Origin: Tolypeutes matacus | Lineage: Eukaryota > Chordata > Mammalia > Cingulata > Chlamyphoridae | DNA length: 64,000 bases | Reading direction: 5' to 3' | Assembly (NCBI GenBank): GCA_026826555.1 | Contig: JAKSZT010053883.1 | Span: 31,415,282 to 31,479,281 of the forward strand | Shown here: positions 23,916 to 34,109 of the stretch, piece by piece | Layout of the letters: each line of letters starts with the position of its first letter | Numbering within the stretch: the stretch's first letter is position 1 | Made by a program: the position numbers and the translations under genes | The notes under the pieces: generated by a model | Told to the model about the DNA's origin: nothing | Database searches by the model: none | What the model saw: only the letters and a program-made list of their open reading frames with translations

Positions 23916-26010
23916 CCTGGGCTGGGCAATCTGTGCATGCTTAGACTTATCTCTCCTTGGCAGCATCCCACTTCCAACACACAATGTGTCTTTCTGTGTT
24001 TACACCTGCCTCAGCATCTTTTCTGATGTCTTGGGAGCCTGCTTGGTAAAAAGCAAACCAGAGTGCAAACCTCTAGGGACAACCAACGGGGAGAGGAGCC
24101 AGTAGATAAGTGCTCCAGATGCCCACCTTTTAGATGGATAATTCTGGGAGGCGTTTGTATGCTTCTTAGAAGTCCTGATGGAATCTGTGCCCCATTATCT
24201 GTAGCAGGAACCTCCACAATGTACCATGAGTTTGGCTTTTCTTTCTTCCTTGTCTCATTCTCTCTTGCTGTCTGGGAATACCTCTCAAATAACCTCCCTG
24301 CATCCAAACCTTTTTTCAAACTCTGCTTGGGTTGGGCAACTAGTAACGTCCACTCCATCAGCTCATCTTGAGTAGGAAAAAAAGGTCAATTTATTGGAAG
24401 CATATTTCAGTGTTTCACACTGAAACCAGGCCTCAAGGAAAACTGAAATCAGGGACTCCAAAACCTACAAATTTCTCCCTGTGCCTTTCTGTTCTCCTCT
24501 AAGGACTTCACCTTTAGAGAGAAGGACTGAATTTATTACCAGCATCAGAGAGAAAAATCCCAAAGAAGGATTGTAATTGACCAGTCTTGGGTCAGTGTCT
24601 ATAACTGGTACCATGGTAGATGGCACGTTTTAGGTCAGAGGTGGTCAGGTGGCAGGGTCAAGTACTTGGAGCATGGGCAATGGGTGTACCATTGTGTTTC
24701 AGGGCATTTCCAGAAATAGTGGAATTATTGAGAGCCAGGAAAACCTTCCCATTAGCTTTCCAAAACCATCATCACCCACTCCCAATTATCCCAAACTGTC
24801 ACCACCTATTCCCCCTCTTATTTCCTCTTTAATGACTCTCAGTTTCCTTCACAGGCTCTGCTTTCTCTGCCCAGCCATAAATGCTGGTGTTTCACTCTTT
24901 TTCTCTTTTCACTCTTACTCATTCCCAGAGTCATCTCATTCCATGGAGGACATTATGGTATTCTCTCCAATATTTATTTCACTCCAGAAACTTAACCTAA
25001 TCCAGTCATAGTAATTCCATCCCCCTTGCCAGCAACTGATTTGTGATGGTCAGGTTTAAAGCAGATTAGATCAGTGAGATTCAAGGTGATGCTTGCTTAG
25101 GACTTCTGGGAAAGAGAAATCAGTCTCACCATTGCCTGTTGGATGGGAAAAGGAAGCATGCAGCTCCAATTGCCTCTGGCAGGCAAGAGATCTTGTGATG
25201 TAAGAAGAGCCAGCCTTAGGATGAAATCTTGGTGGGAACAGCAGAGCAGTGAGATGGAGATATCTCAGATTCCTGATCACATTGTAGAACAAGGGAATTT
25301 ACCTAGCCTTCCCTACCATTGGAGTTCCTGCTTTACAAGATACAGTAAGATGGTCCCATATTGCTTAAGACAGTTTGAATCAGGTATCTGCTACATGGAG
25401 CTGAAAGCATTCCACTAATTCACACTTACTAACGTGAATTCTCTCAAACTCATATGTCTGGGCCCCAGACCTATCATCATTTCCCAACCTTGCTCTTCCT
25501 CTTTCTGGGTTCTGTACAATTCATTTATTTAAAAAGTAACAATCGGGTGCCTACTATTTTGTCAAGCTCTGTTTTAGGACCTTCAAATGGAGAAGATAAT
25601 GAAACCAAGTGCTTGTCATCATGGACCAGTGAAGGAGTCAGTAAATAAACAAAACTATTTCCTGAATGAATGAAGTAATGAATAGCGTAGAGTAAGAACT
25701 CAACAAACGTTGAGTGAAAAACGTATCACTGTTTCTGGTTTAGCACACTGGGGTCGGGTAGGTACTCAACAAACAGCCCTGGGAGCTGAATGCCAGACTG
25801 CTCTGGTAACTCTTGGAGTCTAAAAAGGTGGATAAGACCTGGGGTCTGCTCCCTGAAGCTCAGAGTCCAGGAAATGGCAAACATGTATTGGGTCCTTATT
25901 TTGCCAGGCTCTATGGGAACCACCTCACTTAATCCTCAACCTAGGAAGTTGTCCAAGGAGACCCAACCTGGGATGGCGACGGCCCAAGACCAGGCAGTGC
26001 GGCCTGTGAA
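23916..26010. other. Gene-free upstream region of MANEAL
   Basis: No exon-like, conserved-protein or RNA-gene signal was recognised. 24040-24400 and 25480-25720 have the look of old interspersed repeats. Open frames here (up to about 120 codons) lack any recognisable protein features. Confidence 0.5.
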
Positions 26011-26023
26011 AAGAGCTGTAGAG

Positions 26024-26116
26024 GGGGATGGATGTGGCTCAACTGGTTGGGCGACCGTCTCCCATATGGAGGGACCCGGGTTCGATCCCTAGGACCTCCC
26101 GGTAAAAAAAAAAAAA
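26024..26116 (+). mobile_element. Short tRNA-derived SINE upstream of MANEAL
   Basis: GGATGGATGTGGCTCAACTG head, GGTTCGATCCC B-box, CCTCCCGGTAAAA tail. Perfect TSD AAGAGCTGTAGAG at 26011-26023 and 26117-26129. Little divergence, so recent; lies about 740 bp before the MANEAL start codon. Confidence 0.95.
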
Positions 26117-26399
26117 AAGAGCTGTAGAGAGCCTGTCCCAGACTCCTTATTTAGGCCTGATCAATATGACCTTGGGCAAGTCATGGTCCCTCTTCCTTCG
26201 AGGCTCTAGCCAGTGTTTGTAGCGTCTGACTCCTCAGGGTTTTCCCGACTCCCTTTTCCCCAGACTTCAGAGGCTTCTTGGGATGTATGAGAGGGGATCC
26301 GAAGGATGGTGGACCTGGGGCAAATGAGGACGGTCAGGGAGATCAGTGAGGAGAGGGTCACTGAAGTCGGTCAAGAGGGATGGATAGGGAAGATCATTG

Positions 26400-26858
26400 G
26401 AGAGAGGGGAAAACCTTAGACACTCCCTTTCTTCCCCACCCTGCGCTCTGCCCCCACCCCCTTCAGCGCTGCTGTCCGGACATTCTCAAGTGCTCCGGAC
26501 AAAGGCCATTCTCTTTGCCCCCATCAGGCGCCTCGACTTCGCTGCAACAATCTCTCGGCGAGCAACGCAGCTGGTCCTTTGGTACCGAAATTCGCAGTTC
26601 AGCCGGACTTGGTCTCTCTTCTGTCCTTTCCCCCCTCAGCTCGCGACCACTTGGTCTGCGCCGCCTCCATTCTGTGTGTGCCGGGCCCGCCCGCACTGCG
26701 GGGAGAGGCGGGGAGCCGCCCACGCCGCGCTCGGGGCTCGGCGCTGGCGTCTCCCTGGGACGCGCGCGGATTGCGCGGCGCGCGGGAGCCGGGCGGGCCG
26801 CCATGGCGCGGCGCTCCGGAAGGTAGCCGGGCCCACCGAGAGGAGCCGAGGGGTCGTC
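26400..26858 (+). promoter_or_regulatory. MANEAL: MANEAL promoter / 5' UTR region, CpG-rich
   Basis: GC and CpG content climb sharply from about 26640 and stay high through exon 1 to about 27420, as at a CpG-island promoter. No TATA box is seen near the start. The transcription start is not defined by sequence alone. Contains the uORF at 26803-26826. Confidence 0.6.
26803..26826 (+). promoter_or_regulatory. Upstream ORF, 7 codons, before MANEAL
   Basis: The ATG at 26803 sits in GCCGCCATGG, an optimal Kozak context, encodes MARRSGR and stops at TAG 26824-26826, 32 nt before the main ATG. The main start context (GTCGTCATGG) is weaker upstream of +4. If included in the mRNA, it would divert initiating ribosomes and lower MANEAL translation. 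Confidence 0.6.
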
Positions 26859-27408
26859 ATGGCCCGGCGGCGGCGCCGCGCCTGCATCGCGCTTTTCCTG
26901 GTGCTGCTCTTCGCCTTTGGCACCCTCATGGGCCTACGCACGCTCAAGGCCCCTGACGGACTCCCAGCTCTGGGCCCGGGCCTGGAGTTGGCGCCTTTTG
27001 AGCGGCGCCCGGAGGGGGCCCCTGCACCCGCCGCCCGGGCTCCGGCCGCCCCCGCCGCGCCCCCACCGCCGCCGCCGCCGCCCCGCCCCGCGGGCCCGCG
27101 TAGCTCCGCAGGGCCGGACCCCGCGGAGGCCGAATCTGCCCCCGGGCACAGTCTGCGCGTCTACTCCGACCTACACGCCTTCTACTACTCGTGGTACGGG
27201 AGCCTGCGGCGCGAGGGCCACTACATTCACTGGGACCACGTCATGGTGCCGCACTGGGACCCCAAGATTTCGGCCAGCTATCCTCGCGGCCGCCACAGTC
27301 CCCCCGACGACTTGGGCTCCAGCTTCTACCCGGAGCTGGGGCCCTACAGCTCCCGGGACCCCGACGTGCTGAGGGAGCACATGACCCAGCTCCAGGAAGC
27401 CGCCATCG
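26859..27408 (+). CDS. MANEAL: MANEAL coding exon 1
   Basis: Encodes the signal anchor, Pro-rich stem and the start of the GH99 domain (residues 1-183 plus one base). Ends before donor GTGCGT at 27409. Very GC-rich, including a run of eight prolines. Confidence 0.93.
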
Positions 27409-30400
27409 GTGCGTTTCTCGCCCCGGGAGGCCCTGTCCCCCAACCTCGCCTTTCTTCCCCACCACCCTAACTCCCGCCAGTCCTGTCAACGGGACACTCA
27501 CCCTTGAGCTTGGTTCCTCACCCCTTCCTGTCCATTCTGATCCTGCACTGCCACTCGGCACCGCCCCCACCTTCTTGCATTCAGACTCCCCCGACCTGAC
27601 CCTCTGGCCCCGCACAACTCCAGGCCCTTCCATGGGGCGGAGCTACTGGGAGGGCCAGGAGAAGGCATATGCACCAGAGCTGTCACAGGTACCGACAGCT
27701 AGGAGAGGGAGGCAGTCTTCATGCCTGCTGGGCTTGTAGGTTTGGCGAGGGCAAGTGAGACCTGGGTGTTCTGACTTCTCCGGAGTCTGAGGTTCAGAGG
27801 AGCAGCTGCTGGGCTGGCCTCATCTTTCACTCCAGGTACAGGGTGGAGCACTAGGAAGGGCTGCTCTGGAGGCAAGTTTGCCCACGTTGCATGATGGACC
27901 CTGCTGTTTGTAGTGGAGGGCTCAGGAGCTTTTTCTCAAGTACCCAGCTTAAAGAGAGTCGCTAGAAACCTCCTTTACTGGCTTGGGGGAGCCTCCTTGA
28001 CTCACTTATTTCAGGTTTTGTCACTGAATTCTGCCGGACTTTATAGTATATTTAAATTTATCTGGAGATCGTTTGTGAGTTAAGGGGGGAAAAAAACCAA
28101 AGCATTGAATGCCAGAGGCAGAGTTGGGAGGTATAAAAGATAAGGCAAACTTGGGCCATCCCTCAGGAGCTTTCACTTTAGAGGGGTAATTGTTATTTCC
28201 CACGGAAAGCAGGGCTCTTCTCCCTGCGGCACCTCAGAGGTGCTTCTCTTCTCCAGAGGTAGTTCTGTGGCTTCCGGGTGGGTGTGGCATGGTCGAGCCG
28301 TTCCCCTTTGTTCTTCTTGCTAATGCGTTCGAGTGCCCGCCTCCTACCCTTTTCTTGGGCCCCTTCCTGGCCGGGGTACGGTTCCGTAGCAGCTGCTTTT
28401 CAGCACCGAGGGCGTGGACAGCTCCGCGCGCGCTGCCGTGGAATCTGATCTGCGGAAAGTGAACCTAGCCGGAGCCTCATTCACGATTTTTAGAAATCTT
28501 TGTTTTGTGGTTGAAGATGGTGTGTGAGAGGGAAAAAAAAACTGTTGAGGGGGGTATTGAATGCCTCTGGAGCAGCCTCTGTGTTGTGTCTCAGGCGTCC
28601 TGGTTCTGTCCTGGTACCCACCTGGCATGGCCGATGATAATGGAGAACCCTCAGATGACCTGGTGCCTGCCATTCTGGACACCGCCCATCAGTACAACAT
28701 CCAGGTGAGTCTCTAAGAGGTGGTCAAGTGCTCTCTGGCCCATCCTGGAGATGTCCCCTCCGCTGTCCTCAAGAGTTCTTGGCAGTAGATCAGGAATGGC
28801 CAATATGTAGCGATTGTGGTAATGGGGGAGGGGCCTAATAAATAGTACCTATATCACTCTTATTTTCTTGAGCTCTGAAAAGATATTGAAAATAAACCTA
28901 AATATAGGCCAAATGGAAGACTAAAAATATCACTTTTATTAGCTAAGATGGAAGGTAGGTTGGAGGAGATTGGTGCCAAGAGCCAAATGGGACTCTAAAC
29001 TGAACTCCAGACTGAAATCAGACTCGCCTCTGTGGTGGGAGGCAGTGCTGGACCTCAAGGAGTAGAGCACAACACGTGCTCTTGGCAGCCAGGCTTACTT
29101 TAAAGAGGTAGAAAAGAGCTGAGTTAAGCATGTCCAGCTATTTTCCCCAAATGTACCAAATAGGCCATTTCCCTCTTTTGTGGGAAAGGGAAAAAAAATG
29201 AAGCCCTACTCCCCATTCCTGAGTCCATCAGTGACGTGGTTAACAGATTACAACTCCTTGACACAGCTTCAGCATCCTTCTTCCCATTGTTTCAGGCAGC
29301 TAGCACTCATCACTTGGAGCTGGAACATAGGCTGAAACCTATTAGCCATCCTCCAACAGCCCATCAGGAAGATTCCCAGATGCCCTGCTATGGGAGCTGG
29401 GCAAACTTCTCATACCAAAGGCCAGGGCTTGATCGTCTCTTTTATGGTCCTGAAGGGCAGTGGCTGCCTTTATTTTTTGTGCCCACATTGCTACGCCCCC
29501 TCCTGAATTCAGCCTCTCATCCAGATCATGATTGAGGTTGAAGTATGAGCCTTATATGTCGGTGCCTGCAGTCAGGTCAGGAGTTTGGCCCTTGCACAGA
29601 TACCCACCTGACCAGTCACCCCTCTGTTTGTGGCAGGTGGCCTTCCACATCCAGCCTTATAAGGGCCGGGATGACAACACTCTACATGACAACATCAAGT
29701 ACATCATTGACACGTAAGGCTGCTCTGGGGAGGGATTTTGTTGGGGATCAAAATGGGGTGGGGATAGAAAGTTTGGAGGGGCAGACTGAGAGACAGAAGG
29801 GCCGAATGCCTGTGTTCCTAGCAGCTGTTTTATAGTAAGAGAGGCCTGGGCTTGGAGTCAGGCAACTTGGGCCTGAATTCTAGTTCTGCAGCTTCCAATT
29901 TGTGATCAAAAGCCTCTTAACCTTTAAATCTTCAGAGCATTACATGAACTAATGTATGTGAAAGTACCTTGCACATTGCCTGTCACTGATTCGTTCAAAA
30001 AATATTTGAGTGTCTATGTGTTTTCAGGTACTAAGCCCCAGATATACAATAATGGAACTAGAGTTTACATTCTAGTATGAGTTGGGGATGCAGTGGAATA
30101 AACAGTAAACAGGAAAAATTAAATAGTGATCCATATTATGAAAAAATAAGAAAGCAAGGTGTTGTGTTAGAGTGTGCCTGAGAAACTACTTTAACATGGG
30201 TGGTCAAGTGAATCTCTCTGGGATGACATATGAGCTAACACCTGAATGAAAAGTCGGCTCTGAAAAGATCTGGGGGCAGGCAGAAAATTCCAGGCAGAGG
30301 GCTGGCAAATGCAATGGGACAAGCATGGCAAGACAGCAGAAGAGAAAGCCTGGAGTAGAGCTGGAGCAAAGAGTAGGAATGGTAGGAGTGGTGTAAGCAG

Positions 30401-31564
30401 GGCCACATCAATTAGGTGGGACCCTGTAGGTCATGGTAAGGAGCAATCAGATCTGACTTACATTTTTAAAAGAGAATAGATTAATCATCAATTGCAACAA
30501 ATGTTTCACACCAATGCAAGGTGTTGTTAGTGAGGTGGTATATGGAAACCCATATGCATGATTATTCTGGAAACCCACAACTTCTCTAATAAAGGAAAAA
30601 AAAATTTAGAGAATAGATTATAGAGAGGCAGGAGTGGAAGCCTGCAGAGCAGTTAGGCAGCTATTGCTGCAGTCCAGATGAAAGATGGTGGTGGCTTGGC
30701 CTAGAGTAGGGAAGTGAGACTTGAATAAATGAATAACAGGGCTGGGGAGAGGAGGAAGGGGAACCAGGTTCTTGCTTAGAGGCATGATGAGTCTAACTTC
30801 AGAGATTAGCTGAATCCTAATCTGTGCTGTGGGCATCAGGAAAGATCTCATCCATGGCTGATCCTATAGCTGTGCTGCCTTCTCCCATCATAGGCTGCCA
30901 ACTCAGGCTGTTCTTCCTGCTCCTCAGGTACGGCTCCCATGGTGCATTTTACCGCTATAAGAATAGCATGGGAAAGAGCCTCCCACTCTTTTACATCTAC
31001 GACTCATACTTGACATCTCCTGAGGCCTGGGCCCACCTCCTGACTCCAAATGGTCCCCATTCAATCCGCAATACCCCCTACGATGGAGTCTTCATAGCGC
31101 TGCTAGTGGAGGAAGGGCACACCCATGACATTCTGGCAGGCGGCTTTGATGGCATGTACACCTATTTTGCCTCCAATGGGTTCTCCTTTGGCTCCTCCCA
31201 TCAGAACTGGAAAGCTGTGAAGAACTTTTGTGATACCAACAACCTCATGTTCATTCCCAGTGTGGGACCTGGCTACATTGACACCAGCATCCGGCCCTGG
31301 AACAACCACAATACCCGGAACAGGGTCAATGGCAAGTACTATGAGACAGCCTTGCAGGCAGCCCTGACTGTAAGGCCTGAAATCGTCTCCATCACCTCTT
31401 TCAACGAGTGGCATGAAGGTACCCAAATCGAGAAGGCCATTCCCAAGAAGACGCCAACTCGCCTCTATCTGGACTACCTGCCTCATCAGCCCAGCCTGTA
31501 CCTGGAGCTGACCCGCCGCTGGGCGGAGCATTTCATCAAAGAGAAAGAGCAGTGGCTGATGTGA
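26859..31564 (+). CDS. MANEAL: MANEAL, glycoprotein endo-alpha-1,2-mannosidase-like protein
   Basis: Coding exons 26859-27408, 28595-28704, 29637-29713 and 30928-31564 join to 457 codons plus stop, the length I recall for human MANEAL. Residues 1-7 are basic (MARRRRR) and about 8-26 hydrophobic, a type II signal anchor. A Pro/Ala-rich stem follows (about 53-85), then a GH99-family domain from about 95 to the end with HAFYYSWYG, VLVLSWYPPG, GGFDGMYTYF and NEWHEGTQIE. Glu406 and Glu409 of that last motif align with the catalytic glutamates of MANEA. By family it should trim glucosylated mannose from N-glycans in the Golgi; activity of MANEAL itself is less established. The start was chosen by homology; the frame is open a further 154 codons upstream. 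Convergent with YRDC. Confidence 0.95.
28595..28704 (+). CDS. MANEAL: MANEAL coding exon 2
   Basis: Follows acceptor TGTGTCTCAG and precedes donor GTGAGT. Encodes GVLVLSWYPPGMADDN and onward to HQYNIQ. 110 bp, keeps frame with exon 1. Confidence 0.95.
29637..29713 (+). CDS. MANEAL: MANEAL coding exon 3
   Basis: Follows TTTGTGGCAG and precedes GTAAGG. Encodes VAFHIQPYKGRDDNTLHDN to the first two bases of the residue 246 codon. 77 bp. Confidence 0.95.
29846..30000 (+). mobile_element. MIR SINE remnant in MANEAL intron 3
   Basis: The order GGAGTCAGGCAACTTGGG, TAGTTCTGCAGCTTCCA, CTCTTAACCTTTAAATCTTC resembles the MIR core. Old and diverged. Confidence 0.45.
30001..30830 (+). repeat. Ancient interspersed repeat in MANEAL intron 3 (also at 60.3-62.2 kb)
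   Basis: Phrases such as TTTACATTCTAGTATGAGTT, ACATATGAGCTAACACCTGA, CATTCCAGGCAGAGG-like text, GTCATGGTAAGGAGCAATCA and CAGTCCAGATGAAAGATGGT occur in the same order as in many old mammalian copies. A second copy lies at 60286-62165. An L1 3' end interrupts it at 30484-30607. I could not name the family. Confidence 0.5.
30484..30607 (+). mobile_element. L1 3' end, 5'-truncated, in MANEAL intron 3
   Basis: ATCAATTGCAACAAATGTTT ... CCCACAACTTCTCTAATAAA with an A-tail. Perfect 13-bp TSD AGAGAATAGATTA at 30471-30483 and 30608-30620. Only about 120 bp of the L1 3' end was copied. Confidence 0.9.
30928..31564 (+). CDS. MANEAL: MANEAL coding exon 4, terminal
   Basis: Follows CTGCTCCTCAG. Encodes YGSHGAFYRYKNSMGK, the GGFDGMYTY and EWHEGTQIE motifs (catalytic Glu codons at 31406 and 31415) and ends KEKEQWLM with TGA at 31562. 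It holds about 46% of the protein. Confidence 0.96.
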
Positions 31565-33395
31565 GGGGCCTGCAAGCAGGAGAATGAGGTGCTGATGCCC
31601 CAGCCTCGCTAGATGTCACAACTGGGGGCTCAGCTGAGAGGGTGTAGGCACTCACTTGTCTCCAAGTCAGCAGCTGGGTGCTTCTGAGTGGGCCATCAAG
31701 CTTGGGCCCCTGTAGAACAGAGCCTGTTCATCAGGCAGGTGCTGCCTGGGTGGTCTGCAGTGACAGGAAATTAGGTGATGGTCCGGAGGCAACCACAGAG
31801 GCTAGGAGGTGACTGGACTAAGCCCAGGGCCCAGCTCCACATCAGAACACTTCAAAACTATCCTTTCCAGCTCTGAACTCTGCGGGTTGGTGGTATGTAG
31901 TGGTCACCCACATTGCTGATTCTGGAAGGGCAGCAGGGTGCTGGGCTAGCATGTAGCCTGCTCCCTTCTGCCAGCCTGTGTCTTCTCTTCAGGCCTCCTC
32001 TCCACATCCAGTCTGCCTTCTCTAAGGAACCGATTTAGGATTTTTCTAAGGGAATTCTAGGTTTAAGTTCTTCCTGGTAGATTGCTGAATCCAACTATCA
32101 GAAAATAATAATCCAGACCTTTGCACATTCATTAAACACACACCAGTGGAGCACCTTACTTTGTGCTATATGCTGAGGAGGAAACTTGACCAAGGAATGA
32201 TTTCTATCCTGAAGCTTATAGGATCCAGCTTTCCCTATTTGGTGCGGTCTGTAGCTAGTGCCTGGGCACAGCTGAGTTTTTCTTTTTTGCAGGTTTACCC
32301 AGTGCTGGGAGATCAGTTCTTTTTCCTCTAGGAAAATACCTCTGTACTCCAGAGCCTACATTTTCCCAGATGAACATTTGGCTTCAGGGAGAGGAGTAGG
32401 ATATCCCCCTCTCTTTAGCTGAATGAAGCCCACTCACCAGAGCCATCTTCAGTGCTACTGTGATTTGTATTAATTAAATATGAAGTGGTGTTTTCCAGTA
32501 AGCATTTTCTTTTCTCCTCAAGACCTCACTGATTCTGACCCCTTAGTCAGATTCCGTAACAAACTAAGACATGGTCCGGCCTGGCTACAGTACTAGCACA
32601 ATGAAGAACAGATTTGCTTTAAAATCATTACTTTAAATGAGATTTCTAGAGGGAATATTTAACGTACCAGTGCTTATTTATAAACTAAAATGCTAATGGC
32701 AGGGACCTTCATTAAATCAGGTCCCTGGGACTACTTGGCAAGATTCTTATGATCTACTTGAAAATATGCATCACAAACTGCTATTGTGAGAAGTTTATGG
32801 ACTCAAGACTGACTTCCAATTCTGGGAACTGGAGGGCAAGGGGGAGCAGAGGAAGTGGACCTGGTGGTCACAAGGACACCCAGCTCCGGTTAGGTAACTA
32901 ACTCTAAAGCCCACCAGATTAGCTGAGGAAACCAAGGCAGGCAGGGACAGATGAAAAGGGCTGGAATATTCACCTACAGTAATTTACAAAAGATAATAAC
33001 ACTGAGGCTTCATGTCATACAAATACAACTTGAAAAATAATTAAATCAGAAATTCTCACTCTGCTGATGACAATTTAACTTGACTCATTTCTTTTGAAGG
33101 CTAATCTGTATCAAGAGCCACAAAAATGTTCAATCACTTTGACCTTAAGGAAATAACTGAAAGAAAAATAAACCATTTACAAAGGCATTTAATAGCAGCA
33201 TTGTTTTATATGAAATAAAAAACCAAGTTCAAATGCCTAACAATAATTATGTTTAACATATGGTATACATATGAGTAAAGATAAAGGGTTCCTGAGTAAA
33301 TACTGGATTTAAATAAAGGAGTTACACTAACAATTAACAATAACTTATTTTATGAATACATAAAAAAAGCCACTGGCTGAAGAGGATGGTAGAGA
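31565..33395 (+). other. MANEAL 3' UTR and MANEAL-YRDC intergenic DNA
   Basis: No further coding exon recognised. Possible MANEAL polyadenylation signals are AATAAA at 33167-33172 and 33214-33219; the real 3' end may be nearer the stop. The YRDC signal on the other strand lies at 33396-33401. Confidence 0.5.
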
Positions 33396-33401
33396 TTTAT
33401 T
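33396..33401 (-). terminator. YRDC: Candidate YRDC polyadenylation signal
   Basis: AATAAA on the minus strand (TTTATT on plus), about 640 nt beyond the YRDC stop codon. It is the first canonical hexamer I noted downstream. Confidence 0.55.
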
Positions 33402-34036
33402 TTCCAGTATTCTTTGACTTGGCTCTCCCCTCACTTCTAACCCCTGCCAACTGAGCAGACTTCCCACCAGTAACAAGATGATGATGCTCTCCACCAGGCC
33501 GGTACAGCACACCCCCAACGCCGCTAGTTCAGAGGAAACTGTTTGGCCTGTGGGTCTATAATTTTCCTCTTAACCTGGTTCCAGCTTCAGGAGTCCAATC
33601 CCATGCCTCTGGTCACTTGAGGCTTTGAAACAACAATGGTAACTCTAGCTCATTTAGACCTCAAGTGCCACCTACCAGGAATGAGGCTCTCACTAAATTC
33701 CAAATCTGTTATTTAAATCAATTTTCATTAAAAAAAAAAAAAAGGGAAAAATGATCTGAACAAGGCCTTCTTAGGAATGTTCTTAACCTATCCATTCAGC
33801 TTTCAACTGAAGTAGGAAATTACAGATAATAAATATAAGCTTCTCCCCAGGTGTTAGGCTAAACCAGCAGCTTCGGGGGCTGGTCTACGGTGTTCAGAAA
33901 GACATGCTGTCCAAAAGGGTCATGTTTCTGGGTGACGTAGCCCCAGCGGCCTCTGCAAATGAGGCCTTGCCAACCACCAGCGGACAGACACACAGTGTCC
34001 AGCACCAGTCCTTGGGCACTTCCTTCCTCCTGAGCT

Positions 34037-34109
34037 TCAGGGGCAGGATCCATCTAAGGGGAGTAGCCCATACTTCTGTTGGAGGATGGCTGTAGTACTT
34101 TCCAGGGCA
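34037..34109 (-). CDS. YRDC: YRDC coding exon 5, terminal
   Basis: Acceptor CCTCAG, encodes ALESTTAILQQKYGLLPLD and ends GSCP with TGA at 34037-34039. The final residues diverge from the human protein. Confidence 0.9.
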
